Source of the DNA: Hahella ganghwensis DSM 17046
GTDB taxonomy: Bacteria; Pseudomonadota; Gammaproteobacteria; Pseudomonadales; Oleiphilaceae
DNA length: 64,000 nt
Reading direction: 5' to 3'
Assembly: GCF_000376785.1 (NCBI RefSeq)
Contig: NZ_AQXX01000116.1
Span: forward strand, 1 to 64,000
In this document: piece by piece, positions 51,863-61,229 of the stretch
Numbering within the stretch: the stretch's first letter is position 1
How the letters are laid out: every line of letters begins with the position of its first letter
The notes under the pieces: generated by a model
Told to the model about the DNA's origin: nothing
Database searches by the model: none
Seen by the model: only the letters and a program-made list of their open reading frames with translations
Made by a program: the position numbers and the translations under genes

Positions 51863-52056
51863 ATCTGATCCTCAGCATATCCCAGTCGGAGACGGCTTGA
51901 TGAAGTATCGCCTCATACTAACTGACCACCGGTCACCTGTCTAGCAATCAGATGACCGGCACAATTTCCGGGTGCTATGTGCTAGCAGAGAGGTATTTCA
52001 GGTGCCTGGCTCAAGATATGGGCACTAGAAAATCCTGTATTCCAGTGCCCTTGGGG

Positions 52057-53385
52057 TTAATCGACAACAGGGTACGCTGAGACCGGGAAAACAAACTCAG
52101 ACTCTACCGGGAAGTGATCTGACAGATCCCAACTTCCCCAGTGATCAGAAGTCACCAATCGGGGAACCCGCAGCCTGTTATAGCTGTATACCGGTGCGAG
52201 ATGTTGATTGGAGTAAAGCACATAATCCAGATACTCGTTATAAACATCATCTGCATACACATTTACCGGACCGGCGTAACTGAATGCGTATTCACTCTGG
52301 GCAGCAGGTTCTGTAGCATCGAGAATCGACAACATATCTTCTCTTTCCGCCGGAAAATTAATTTTGTCGACATTAAAATCTCCCGCCAGAAGAACAGGTT
52401 CATGGGCCGGAATATTCTTGCTGTCCACAAACTGTTTCATCTGCTCCAACTGATTCATCCTGACAGCGACGTCCTCACTGGAAGTGTAAGCGTGGGTGTG
52501 AGTTCCGAATAAATGGTAGATCTGCCCACCTTTGTTGATCTTCGCGTAATTAACACCTTTGGAGGCGAAGCAACCGTCGTTGCGGCATGCATCATATACC
52601 TGATTATCCTCAATCAGGATCGGCCAGCGACTGGCAATAAATGATCCGCCGGTCAGTATTTTGCCAATTTTGAACGGAATCTCAGTCAGGTAAGGGTATT
52701 CTTCCTGCAGGCGCCCCCGGAATTCTGCCGTCAGTATCGGATCAAATACTTCCTGAAACACAATGGCATCATAGCCAGTCATCAGATCCGTGATGCCATG
52801 TAAGCGGTCATGGGTGTTTTTGGCAACCAGGCCAGGCAACAATGCCCAGGTGTTATAGGTCAGTACCTTGAAGTTGTTGGTAACCGGTTCACGCTGGGTA
52901 TAGTCCCAGTTATTGTTAATGACGTAATAGATGTCATCCCCGGAGGCTCTGGCAACCTGGGAGCGGAATGCCAGCGTCGATGACTTGCCTTCAAAATCCA
53001 TTGGAATATTGTGAATATCCCGGTCGTAATACCAGGGATCAGACTCTGCGGTTAACCACATTTTCGAGAAGTTCCAGGTCCCTTCCAGTTTCTGCCTGAG
53101 CACCAGATTACCGGTAGGTCCGCTGACCTTGGAATCAAAATAATAGGTTCTTCCCCACTTGATACCTTCATCCCGGTTAAAACGTAAAAACCTGACGGTC
53201 GCCAGTGGGGGTACCTCATATGCCAACTGTTCCCATTCATTGCCCTCCACCACATTATCATGTCCACTTTGAGCGACATCGATGGTGAGCGTGTCCATTG
53301 TACTGTTGGTCAGGTAAATATAGGACTCAGCCTGTACCTTCCCTACCAGCAGCACCGATAGCATAAACACAGCAAAAATTTTCAT
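52057..53385 (-). CDS. Secreted sphingomyelinase-like phosphodiesterase
   Basis: 442 residues with Sec signal (FAVFMLSVLLVGKVQA). Residues 27-170 form a beta domain; from about residue 172 an endonuclease/exonuclease/phosphatase domain: VLTYNTWALLPGL, VFQEVFD (metal glutamate), GTHTHAY, LLAGDFNVDK and SDHFPVES (catalytic histidine). This set is typical of bacterial neutral sphingomyelinase C, which cuts sphingomyelin to ceramide and phosphocholine, and of haemolysins. The substrate could be another phospholipid. AGGAGAA precedes the ATG. An exact 16-bp palindrome lies upstream (53440-53455). Confidence 0.85.
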   Translation of the reverse strand: MKIFAVFMLSVLLVGKVQAESYIYLTNSTMDTLTIDVAQSGHDNVVEGNEWEQLAYEVPPLATVRFLRFNRDEGIKWGRTYYFDSKVSGPTGNLVLRQKLEGTWNFSKMWLTAESDPWYYDRDIHNIPMDFEGKSSTLAFRSQVARASGDDIYYVINNNWDYTQREPVTNNFKVLTYNTWALLPGLVAKNTHDRLHGITDLMTGYDAIVFQEVFDPILTAEFRGRLQEEYPYLTEIPFKIGKILTGGSFIASRWPILIEDNQVYDACRNDGCFASKGVNYAKINKGGQIYHLFGTHTHAYTSSEDVAVRMNQLEQMKQFVDSKNIPAHEPVLLAGDFNVDKINFPAEREDMLSILDATEPAAQSEYAFSYAGPVNVYADDVYNEYLDYVLYSNQHLAPVYSYNRLRVPRLVTSDHWGSWDLSDHFPVESEFVFPVSAYPVVD

Positions 53386-53439
53386 TCAGTTCTCCTGAGG
53401 TATTAATTATTGTTGTTAACAGAAGAAATGTAACAGAAT

Positions 53440-53455
53440 GTAATTGCGCAATTAC
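53440..53455. promoter_or_regulatory. Perfect palindrome in the divergent promoter region
   Basis: GTAATTGCGCAATTAC, 55 bases before the sphingomyelinase start and 132 before the DUF2804 gene. A symmetric, A/T-rich site of this size is a credible dimeric operator. Confidence 0.5.
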
Positions 53456-53586
53456 GGAATAAGATCACAAATTGAACACCGTTCACTTAACGGCATTCAG
53501 ATTTGTGGATAGTCTCCGTATCATCACGTGAATTGACGCTTTGGAATTGATTTGTCGATACTCAAGAACCAGGACAGCTCTGAAAA

Positions 53587-54627
53587 ATGACCTCAGCCCA
53601 CCCCATAGACTCGCTCCGCCCTGCTCCCCTGATTTTCGACGGTAATCCGCGAACCGGACGACTGGAACACCCAGTAAGTGAAATCAACTACATGGATTTC
53701 AATTTCTGTAACGCCATGGATAAGCCTTACCCCCTGTGGCGACGAAAAATGAGGTTCAACCAGTTTCATTTCTATGGACTGACCGCACCTGATCTTTTTA
53801 TCGGCCTGGCCATCGTAGATTTGAAATGGGCGTCCAACGCCTTTTTATATGTATTTGATGCAACGACTGGAGAGTTTCAGGAATACAATTTTATTGCACC
53901 ATTGGGTCTGAAGACTCACATTGGTTTGACACCGGAAAGCAACGACTCCCGCTTCAACAATTCTCAGGCCTCATTTGAATTCACCAGTAATGACCGGGGA
54001 CACCAGTTGAAAGTCAGCATCGGACAAACGCTGGAGCTTGACGCCAGGCTCAACTTTCCCTCCCCACATCAGCCTCTGCGGCTGTGTTGCCCTGCCGGAT
54101 ACAACGGCTGGGTCTTTACGCAAAAGTCCGCAGGCCTTGAGGTGACAGGCACACTAAAACAGAAAGGCAAAAGCATTGATCTTCAGGAAAGGGGATGCTG
54201 GGGGTCTTCGGATTACTCCTGTGGTTTTATGCGCAGAGAAACGGTTTGGAAGTGGACCTGTATCAATGGCCAGGACCAGGAAGGCAACCCCCTTGGGTTA
54301 AACCTCGCCAATGGCGTCAATGAAACAGGAATGACTGAAAATACGCTATGGTACCAGGGGCAAACGATCGCCCTTCCTCCAGTACAATATCGTTTTAGCA
54401 GAACTGACACGAACAGTGCCTGGGGAGTCACATCAGAAGACGGCGCCGTCGATTTACACTTTATTCCATCAGGCAAGCGCACCAGCAAAGAGAACTTTCT
54501 GATGATCGCTTCCAACTTTCGACAGTTTTTCGGTCATTATTCAGGAAGGCTGAGACTACCTTCCGGCGAAGAGCTGGAAATAAAACACCAGCCTGGCTTC
54601 GCCGAAGACCACTATGCAAGATGGTGA
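53587..54627 (+). CDS. DUF2804 family protein
   Basis: 346 residues, no signal peptide or membrane segment. FDGNPRTGRLEHP near the start, WRRKMRFNQFHFYGLTAPDLF and the late RETVWKWTCINGQDQEGNP are landmarks I associate with DUF2804, a beta-rich family found near lipid genes in bacteria; its activity is not established. Transcribed divergently from the sphingomyelinase-like gene. Confidence 0.78.
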   Translation: MTSAHPIDSLRPAPLIFDGNPRTGRLEHPVSEINYMDFNFCNAMDKPYPLWRRKMRFNQFHFYGLTAPDLFIGLAIVDLKWASNAFLYVFDATTGEFQEYNFIAPLGLKTHIGLTPESNDSRFNNSQASFEFTSNDRGHQLKVSIGQTLELDARLNFPSPHQPLRLCCPAGYNGWVFTQKSAGLEVTGTLKQKGKSIDLQERGCWGSSDYSCGFMRRETVWKWTCINGQDQEGNPLGLNLANGVNETGMTENTLWYQGQTIALPPVQYRFSRTDTNSAWGVTSEDGAVDLHFIPSGKRTSKENFLMIASNFRQFFGHYSGRLRLPSGEELEIKHQPGFAEDHYARW

Positions 54628-54708
54628 TACGAAGGTGCCGCGTGACAGACATTCAACGCGGATAGCCAGCCACCCCAACCTGGCATTTACAGGCAATTAA
54701 AAGGGCAC

Positions 54709-54972
54709 TTATTTGTCTGTCTTGTCTGTCTTTTTTGCCTCGTTCGTCGGGTTATTTGCACCATCCACTGGCGGAATGACATCAGTGCCATCACTCCGTC
54801 GCCAGATCACTTTCGGCGGGGTTGCCTGAACCTGGCCGTTGGTATTCCAGATTTCCTTGGGCTCATTGCGATCCGGAGTATCTTTCCATATCTCCGGCCC
54901 CTGATAGCTGCCATCAGCGGCACACCCGGCCAGCATCATTATTGAGATTGTGGCAAACAGAAGTCTCTTCAT
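54709..54972 (-). CDS. Small lipoprotein of unknown function
   Basis: 87 residues. Lipoprotein signal ending in MLAGCAADG; the mature part is polar with repeats of the kind EIWKDTPDRNEPKEIWNTN, and ends in a lysine- and aspartate-rich tail. Probably an outer-membrane lipoprotein. Unrecognised. Confidence 0.7.
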   Translation of the reverse strand: MKRLLFATISIMMLAGCAADGSYQGPEIWKDTPDRNEPKEIWNTNGQVQATPPKVIWRRSDGTDVIPPVDGANNPTNEAKKTDKTDK

Positions 54973-55057
54973 TTCTTTCGTATCCTGAGATTAGTGGTTA
55001 CTATGTCCAACCTTCCTGATGTTTAATCGTCATCCTTAATTGCGTACTTTTCAGGTA

Positions 55058-55639
55058 CTAACGCAAGCCGAAGCGCTCACGGTTGTTTTGCTTTTCTTCA
55101 TCACTCTTGCGAAGAAGGATATAAACAGCACCCGTTCCGCCATGTTGTTTCTGTGCGCTATGAAAAGCCAGCACTTCTTCAAACTCCGGCAGCCATTTGT
55201 TGACATAGGTCTTGATAATGGCTTCCTGCTGCTTGTTACGATCCCCTTTCCCGTGGAGGACCATCACTGTGCGCAATCCATACTTCAAGCAGTCTTTGAT
55301 AAACTGAAACACCTCACGTCGGGCTTCATCCACCGTCTTTCTGTGCAGATCAAGGCGGGCTTCAATCTGGTACTGGCCAAGTCTCAGCTTGCGATATACG
55401 CCATGCTGAACACCGTCCTTTTTATATTCCAGAATATCATTGCTCTTGAGCAACTCGATGTGGTCATCGGTCGCCAGAAAATTCAAATCCAATAATTTAT
55501 GTCGAACTGCCGCCTGACGCCGGGCTAACTGCCCTGGGGTTTCTTCGCGGTTCTTTTTGATATCCGCCTGATTACTGGGAGCCAGAGGCTTCACATCCGA
55601 CATTTCGGAAGCAAAACTATCTTCGGGTTTATCGGGCAC
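55058..55639 (-). CDS. Smr domain protein (SmrA/YdaL-like)
   Basis: 193 residues. The Smr domain in the C-terminal half has LDLHRKTVDEAR and VLHGKGDRN, the two parts of its nucleic-acid nicking site; the N-terminal segment LLDLNFLATDDHIELLKSND is typical of SmrA. It is a DNA or RNA endonuclease of uncertain physiological role. Starts at GTG with GAGGTGACC before it. Confidence 0.88.
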   Translation of the reverse strand: MPDKPEDSFASEMSDVKPLAPSNQADIKKNREETPGQLARRQAAVRHKLLDLNFLATDDHIELLKSNDILEYKKDGVQHGVYRKLRLGQYQIEARLDLHRKTVDEARREVFQFIKDCLKYGLRTVMVLHGKGDRNKQQEAIIKTYVNKWLPEFEEVLAFHSAQKQHGGTGAVYILLRKSDEEKQNNRERFGLR

Positions 55640-55788
55640 GGGTCACCTCACTACATTCCCCGGTATTTTAGCGAACCCGTTATCGAAAATCAGCGATAAG
55701 GCACTTAAAATTCAGTAATTCACCCCGACCGGGGCCGAGTTGGAATGCGGTAATGCTCAATAAATGGACACATTGGCAGTGCCTTTTA

Positions 55789-57687
55789 TCACAGACTCAA
55801 TGAATACTCATCAAGGCTGACCAATGACACTTGGTTTCGCCCTCTCTGCTTGGCTTTATACAACGCTTTATCGGCACAGCCCAGTAGACGCTCCACCGGC
55901 TCTCCCGGTCCCGGTGTTCCAAATCCGATACCAACGCTGATCGTCAATCTAATGGAGACCCCTTCTGCATCGACCGGTTGGTCAGCGACCGCCTGACGAA
56001 GACGTTCCCCCACCCGAAGCGCTCCTTCTTCCTCAGTATCAGCCAATATAATGGCGAATTCCTCCCCTCCATAGCGGGCAATACAGTCGGAAGGGCGCTT
56101 AATCTGGTTTTCAAGAATACGGGCCAGAGCTTTCAGGCATTCATCTCCCGCCAGATGGCCATAAGTGTCGTTAATATTCTTGAAATGGTCAGCGTCCAGC
56201 AGAATCAATACCAATGGCTCCCGGTTTCGTTTGGCTCTGGCCCATTCGACAGCAACCGTCTCGTCAAAGTGGCGCCTGTTGCGCACCTGCGTTAAACCAT
56301 CGATAGTACTCAGCATTTTCAGTTTGGTATTGGCTGTGGAAAGTTCCTCCAGTGCATCCTGAAGCTCCAGCGTGCGTGCTCTGACATTCTCCTCCAGCCT
56401 CTGATTCGCCGAGTTCTGAATTTCCAGTGCCCGCTCCTGCACCTCCCGCAACTTGATTTCATTGGCCAACGCCTCTCCCTGAGCAACCAACCGCTTCCGT
56501 CGTTCTTCATTCATCCGGTCAGCCACTGCAAATGACAAAAGAATCACTTCAATAGCCGCACCCAGCTCAGGACCGTATTCCACCAGCGTGGTTCTCGGCC
56601 ATAACCCCAACTTGGCCATCAGAGAAACAAACATACCAATTAGGAAGATGGTCCAGGCAAAGGTATAGAACTTTCCGGACTTCAAACCACGTCGCCAACT
56701 ATCCAGCCCAAACATGAACATCACCACACAGCCAATAGCGGCAGTGATAATCGCCATGACCACACTGATTGCGTATGGAATGGAAAAACTCAGTAATGTC
56801 TGGACAACTCCGCAACAGAGGATGAGATAGAACCCACTGCGAACCAGCCAACCCCCATATCTGAGCAACAGGAAATGCCAGGCGAACATCGCCCCCATGA
56901 CCACTGCCATCCCCGCAAAGAACATCAGGCTGCGCTCGTTCCAATAGGGAGATTCCTGCCACAGGAACTGGTAGCTGTATCCCCTTAAAGCCAGTTGTGT
57001 CATGGCCAGACAAGAGACATAGGCCGCATAAAAGAAAAAAACCGGGTCACGACTGCTGATAAACAACATCAGATTATACAAAGCGATGGTCATCATGATC
57101 GCCGCGAAAAATGTGTGCAGGGTCAACTGTGTCTGATTGCTCTTCTCGTGTGACGCTCTGTCCCATATATTGAGAGGAACCTGTAGTGAGCCATCCGTCT
57201 GGACCCGAAACAGAATTCTTATTTTTCGGTCGGCTTCTATCGAAACAGGAAACAGAAAGTTGCGGTTGTATACCGGCCTTTCAGTAAAAAAGTAGTGATC
57301 ACCGGTCACATAACTCTGCCTGATCACGTTTCCGTCAACGACATAGAAGTCGATCCTGTCCAGTAAGGCATACTCAATTTCAATCAACAGGGATTGGTCA
57401 CGCGGGCTGGAGAGCTCAAAAGTAAACCAGAAAGGTTGGGAATTAACGCCAAAATTTGGTGTGGTCGCTCCTACACGGGTCCAGGGTCTTGCCTTCAAAT
57501 TCGCCAGCGCATCCTCCGCCGACTGATGTTCGTCCAGTTGATCTGTATAAAACCAGTTGGTTCCGGGAGACATCGGAAACTGTCCCCCTGCAACATCAAC
57601 AGGGGCTGCCCGCAGGTTTATCGAGGTTGTACATAGTATTAGCAATACATACAGGAAAAGCCGTCTGGCACACACCCTAGGATACAT
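55789..57687 (-). CDS. 7TMR-DISM diguanylate cyclase
   Basis: About 632 residues. Signal peptide (RRLFLYVLLILCTTSINLRA), periplasmic 7TMR-DISM extracellular domain (about 35-190, with WFYTDQLDEHQS and FWFTFELSSP), seven membrane segments (about 195-395), a coiled coil (ALEIQNSANQRLEENVRART) and a GGDEF domain reading ARYGGEEFAIIL. RPSD five residues before it is an intact RxxD inhibitory site, so the cyclase should be product-inhibited. Likely makes cyclic di-GMP in response to a periplasmic ligand. The start is uncertain: GGAAG eight bases before the ATG at 57687 makes it the better choice over upstream ATGs at 57693 and 57780. Confidence 0.9.
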   Translation of the reverse strand: MYPRVCARRLFLYVLLILCTTSINLRAAPVDVAGGQFPMSPGTNWFYTDQLDEHQSAEDALANLKARPWTRVGATTPNFGVNSQPFWFTFELSSPRDQSLLIEIEYALLDRIDFYVVDGNVIRQSYVTGDHYFFTERPVYNRNFLFPVSIEADRKIRILFRVQTDGSLQVPLNIWDRASHEKSNQTQLTLHTFFAAIMMTIALYNLMLFISSRDPVFFFYAAYVSCLAMTQLALRGYSYQFLWQESPYWNERSLMFFAGMAVVMGAMFAWHFLLLRYGGWLVRSGFYLILCCGVVQTLLSFSIPYAISVVMAIITAAIGCVVMFMFGLDSWRRGLKSGKFYTFAWTIFLIGMFVSLMAKLGLWPRTTLVEYGPELGAAIEVILLSFAVADRMNEERRKRLVAQGEALANEIKLREVQERALEIQNSANQRLEENVRARTLELQDALEELSTANTKLKMLSTIDGLTQVRNRRHFDETVAVEWARAKRNREPLVLILLDADHFKNINDTYGHLAGDECLKALARILENQIKRPSDCIARYGGEEFAIILADTEEEGALRVGERLRQAVADQPVDAEGVSIRLTISVGIGFGTPGPGEPVERLLGCADKALYKAKQRGRNQVSLVSLDEYSLSL

Positions 57688-58031
57688 CTTCATGACTTCC
57701 GGAATTTTTCCCTGGGCATTCAAGCCCTTTCCCAGTTTCAGAAATGACCGATCAAAACCGATCTTCGACCAATAGACCATACAGCCTAGACTATAAGGAT
57801 CATATATCTAGCCATAATCGTATAGATAATCTGAGATAGAAGACGATAGAGTACTGAAGTGACAGCGTATGTCTGCCTAATATGACACACTTTTACGTTA
57901 ATGCTTGAATTACGCTAACAAGAGTCATGGTCCGTTACAGCACAGATCCCGATAAATGACAGAGCCCGCCAGATAGGGAAAAAGTTAGTCATAGAAAGAG
58001 ATAGGCAGCAATGAACTACTGCCGATTATCG

Positions 58032-58067
58032 TGAATCAATGAATATGATGAGCCAACGATTGATTCA
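58032..58067 (-). terminator. Inverted repeat after the NsrR-type gene
   Basis: TGAATCAAT and ATTGATTCA form an exact 9-bp stem with an 18-base loop, just past the end of the damaged regulator. No T-run follows, so it is only a weak terminator candidate. Confidence 0.3.
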
Positions 58068-58074
58068 TTATTCG

Positions 58075-58460
58075 TCAGGAGACTGACAAGATCAGCGCAT
58101 CCTCAGGAGAGACACAGACCTCGGCCAGACAGACCAGGTCAAGTTCTCTGACAAAGGCCTGGCTGGCCTTTCCAAGCAGTCCGCGGAGTCTACGGCCGTC
58201 AGGCACGGCTCCATATCCCTGATAACCTCTCCAACCGTAATTTGCTCCGGTGACCTGGCCAGAGCTACCCCACCCTGCTTTCCACGGGTAGAAACAAGAT
58301 ACCCCAATTGAGGCAGTTTCTGACTGACCTTATTGAGGTGGTGCAGATTCATTTCAAAGGTTTCAGCCAACTGACTCAGAGCGACCTTCTTATTGGCCGG
58401 TTGGCTGGCAAGATAGATCAGCGTCCGTAATGCGTAATCGGTAAATCTGGTGAGTTGCAT
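58075..58460 (-). pseudogene. nsrR: Rrf2/NsrR-type regulator with deletion and frameshift
   Basis: The first 90 residues are a normal Rrf2 winged-helix protein of the NsrR kind (QLTRFTDYALRTLIYLAS, LSQLAETFEMNLHHLNKV, GKQGGVALAR, GEVIRDMEPCL). After MEPCLTA the frame continues with unrelated residues to a stop at 58092. One frame over, GRRLRGLLGKASQAFVREL runs on to a stop at 58075 and matches the C-terminal helix of NsrR. From memory of E. coli NsrR, about 48 bases should separate these parts; 11 remain, a loss of about 37 bases that removes the Fe-S cysteines and shifts the frame. The protein could still bind DNA but should not sense NO. Or the call could be a sequencing error plus a divergent family member. 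Confidence 0.65.
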
Positions 58461-58550
58461 GTTATTCCGTATTCAAACAATCCGGCACTTGACGGAAATT
58501 GAGAGCTTCCCGGTCAGGACAACGTTAGTGTTATTGATGTCAACAGAATG

Positions 58551-59513
58551 TCACACGTTAAGAGGTGATTCAAAAGCATCAGCAACAATCGCACTCATTG
58601 AAGCCCCCTGCAGAAAGCATTTCTTTTGCAGCTTGCGAACGGTTTCCGGGGTACCGCAAAGAAACACCCGCCAATCCTTGAGGTCTTCATGCTGCGAACT
58701 GACAACGTCCACCACATCTCCTTCCAACATTCCTATCTCGGGCTGTCTGCGCACCACCGGTCGAAAATGTAATTGTGGAAATGCATGGGCCAGCTCCTTC
58801 AGCTCCCTGACCAGATACAGACCTTCGGGATCGCCGGCAGCGGCATACAAATAAATGGGAAATGTATGCCCAATGTCCAGCGCCTCTTTCAATACGCCGT
58901 ATATCGGACTTAAACCGGTTCCAGTAGCTACCAGCAGTAATGGATGGAATCGGCATTCCGGCGTATAGAAACATTGGCCACGAGGTTGACTGATCAGACA
59001 CTCCTGACCAGGCATCAGCCTGTTGTCCAGCCAATCACTGATCACCCCACCAGCACGCTTTCGGACATGAAGTTCCAAAAAACCGTCACGTTCCGGATGG
59101 CTGGCAATGGAAAAACTCCTGCCTTCTGTATCATTACGCCAAAGCGTTGTGTACTGTCCCGGAAACCACGCCACGTCGGAGGTGAACCGAACTCTCAGAA
59201 TATCTCTGCCAAGAGGTACTTTATCCACCAACGTGGCTTTCACGCGGGATGCTTCCTTTGGGACACTCAGGCGCAATGAGGATGTCGGATAACACTGGCA
59301 TGCCAGGAGCAGTTTCTGGGCTTTCTGCCTCGACGAAAGAGGGGACTGGGCTTGTGCAGGAATTTCTCCCTCATCGGCACGTAACAGACAGGCATGGCAC
59401 AAGCCGGAGCGGCAACTGCTTGGAATCGATTGTCCTGCCTTCTCAAGCGCGTCCAGCAGGCTTTGACCATCAGGTACAACGATATCAACTTCTGCGAATC
59501 TGACTTGTGCCAT
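58551..59513 (-). CDS. 2Fe-2S ferredoxin-NAD(P)H reductase (flavin reductase partner)
   Basis: 320 residues. N-terminal plant-type ferredoxin domain with CRSGLCHACLL and fourth cysteine in LLACQCYP; then an FAD domain (EGRSFSIASHP, with RSFSIA binding the flavin) and an NAD(P)H domain (LVATGTGLSPIYGVL, FLCGTPETVRKLQ). It passes electrons from NAD(P)H through FAD to the 2Fe-2S centre. It follows the truncated haemoglobin with a 13-base gap, so the two probably act together: the haemoglobin plus this reductase has the parts of a flavohaemoglobin on separate chains. GGGAG precedes the ATG. Confidence 0.88.
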   Translation of the reverse strand: MAQVRFAEVDIVVPDGQSLLDALEKAGQSIPSSCRSGLCHACLLRADEGEIPAQAQSPLSSRQKAQKLLLACQCYPTSSLRLSVPKEASRVKATLVDKVPLGRDILRVRFTSDVAWFPGQYTTLWRNDTEGRSFSIASHPERDGFLELHVRKRAGGVISDWLDNRLMPGQECLISQPRGQCFYTPECRFHPLLLVATGTGLSPIYGVLKEALDIGHTFPIYLYAAAGDPEGLYLVRELKELAHAFPQLHFRPVVRRQPEIGMLEGDVVDVVSSQHEDLKDWRVFLCGTPETVRKLQKKCFLQGASMSAIVADAFESPLNV

Positions 59514-59526
59514 TCGTGACTCCCTG

Positions 59527-59883
59527 TTAACGATTCAGCACGTCATTACGGACACTCTCTGCAATGCCGGCAATTTGTGCAATGTCCTCATCCTCTACCC
59601 CCAGTTCCTTTAGAGTGGCACCAAGGTTTTCAATGACCGCATCCACATGGATATCATTCAGCCCTTTGAGGTTTTTGTGGGCATCACGCATATCTTTACC
59701 TGAATAATGATTCGGCCCACCAAATACCATGGTCAAAAATGCTTTCTGCTTTTGCGCCTGTGCTGCCATGTCCACACCGTCGAAGTACTCGCTAATGCGA
59801 TCATCTGCCAGAACCTTGCGATAGAAAATGTCCACAGCAGCATCAACAGCGGAAGCTCCGCCCAGCTTTTCATATAAACTCAT
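59527..59883 (-). CDS. Group I truncated haemoglobin
   Basis: 118 residues from the ATG at 59883 (GGAGAG before it; an ATG seven codons upstream is less likely). YEKLGGASAVDAAVDIFYRKVLAD is the family start, VFGGPNHYSGKDMRDAHKNL carries the haem-ligand histidine (F8) and the typical N of group I. Binds O2 and NO; group I proteins such as Mycobacterium HbN oxidise NO to nitrate. With the reductase gene immediately downstream and an NsrR-type regulator after that, an NO-detoxifying role is the natural reading. Confidence 0.92.
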   Translation of the reverse strand: MSLYEKLGGASAVDAAVDIFYRKVLADDRISEYFDGVDMAAQAQKQKAFLTMVFGGPNHYSGKDMRDAHKNLKGLNDIHVDAVIENLGATLKELGVEDEDIAQIAGIAESVRNDVLNR

Positions 59884-59962
59884 CCCGATCTCTCCAGTAT
59901 TCACAGTTATCTGTTATTCAGTAAAAAAAGATTCCGGTTGCCGAATCGGAACCCGACAGTTG

Positions 59963-59990
59963 TTGCATTTTATTTACCAGTTTGCATTTT
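59963..59990 (-). promoter_or_regulatory. Candidate regulatory half-sites upstream of the haemoglobin gene
   Basis: TTGCATTTT occurs twice (59963-59971 and 59982-59990), 19 bases apart start to start. NsrR sites contain ATGCATTT-like half-sites, so these may be the target of the regulator encoded in the same cluster. Very tentative. Confidence 0.3.
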
Positions 59991-60413
59991 CAGTTTTAGC
60001 AGATATTGGGCCAGCTACAACTTTCTTATCCAATTCAAATAGTTAACAGAGCGTCATGTTTAATGGGATAAAACGGGCCATCCTCTCCGCACCAACATCG
60101 TCCGGATACGGAAATGACTGTGGTCGGCGCGCACCAACTTGGTTAACTGAAAACCTCTAAAGCGTTTGCCCAAAAGAATTGCTTCAGTACATCCGCTTGG
60201 GAAACAATGAAACATCGACTCACCCTAGCTTTTCAGCCCCTTTCTCCGATAACATCTGACGAGTTCCTGCCTTTATCCCCAAAACCGAAACGTTCGGACA
60301 CTTAATCAAAAACGTTCAGAGCTGTTTGTTAGTTCATTCAGGACCATTCCCACCATGCTGGGAATGGGAGGCAAGGTCGGTGTTCAGTATTCTGATTGAA
60401 ATATGAGTGATTC
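59991..60413. other. Intergenic region between haemoglobin and YgjP-like genes
   Basis: About 420 bases, no credible gene. CCATTCCCA (60344-60352) and TGGGAATGG (60359-60367) form an exact 9-bp hairpin about 46 bases before the next start codon, which may be part of a 5' leader. I see nothing else of note. Confidence 0.5.
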
Positions 60414-61100
60414 ATGGTCCAATACGAAATTATTCGATCAGCGAAGAGAAAAACGGTGGTTATCGAAGTCCACCGCGATCAAAGTGTGAAGGTCAGGGCT
60501 CCCCTGAGATTCAGTGAAAGAGAAATAGACAAACTGGTCAGGCAAAAGAGCCAATGGATCAGTGACCAGCAACTCAGGCAGGCCAGTCTGCCGCAGAGAG
60601 AAACGCCACCCGGTTTTGAAGACGGCAGTGTTCACTACTTTCTTGGCGAGGAGTTTACACTGCGCTGGACGCCGGGATTGTTCCGCACCTCTTTACTGGA
60701 TCGGGAGCTTTGTATTCCCTTTCCCGATAGAAAGTCAGAAGCCCAGGCTGAAAGATCCGTTAAGGAATGGTATCGCCGACAAGCTAACAAACTGTTTTCC
60801 GAAAGGATCAATTTCTGGATGCAGCACATGGAGGACTGGGGGGTCTCAAGACCAGAGCTGAAACTGCGGTTTATGAAGCGTTACTGGGGCAGTTGCAGCA
60901 GCAAAGGCATTGTGACTCTGAACGTTCACCTGCTCAAAGTTCCAATGCATCTGCTCGACTATGTAGTGACACACGAACTGAGCCACCTGAAGGAAATGAA
61001 TCACAGTGCAAAATTCTACGCCTGGCAGGCAATGCTGGTCCCTGACTGGAAGCAACGTCGGGAAGAATTGAAGTCTTGGGAATGCCGGGTGCTGGTATAG
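60414..61100 (+). CDS. YgjP-like (DUF45/M48-type) metalloprotein
   Basis: 228 residues. THELSHLKEMNHSAKFY contains HExxH zinc site and a third ligand histidine a few residues on, and RYWGSCSSKGIVTLN is the family landmark. YgjP-type proteins resemble the wrapping domain of SprT-like peptidases; their substrate is not clearly known. No signal peptide, so cytosolic. Single gene with no strong ribosome site. Confidence 0.85.
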   Translation: MVQYEIIRSAKRKTVVIEVHRDQSVKVRAPLRFSEREIDKLVRQKSQWISDQQLRQASLPQRETPPGFEDGSVHYFLGEEFTLRWTPGLFRTSLLDRELCIPFPDRKSEAQAERSVKEWYRRQANKLFSERINFWMQHMEDWGVSRPELKLRFMKRYWGSCSSKGIVTLNVHLLKVPMHLLDYVVTHELSHLKEMNHSAKFYAWQAMLVPDWKQRREELKSWECRVLV

Positions 61101-61191
61101 ACACAACGTCCTGATGAACCTGGCCCGGTAATGAGGGGAAGGAGGTATCCGACTCTGATGTATCCAGGCAGTGAACCCCAGACCAGAAAAA

Positions 61192-61211
61192 GCCGGACAG
61201 AACTGTCCGGC
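61192..61211 (-). terminator. Terminator of the 61230-62165 gene
   Basis: GCCGGACAG-AA-CTGTCCGGC followed on the minus strand by TTTTTC, 19 bases past the stop codon. The plus side has only weak T's, but the stem may also serve the convergent YgjP-like gene. Confidence 0.85.
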
Positions 61212-61229
61212 CTCAAAATCTTTCTACGT

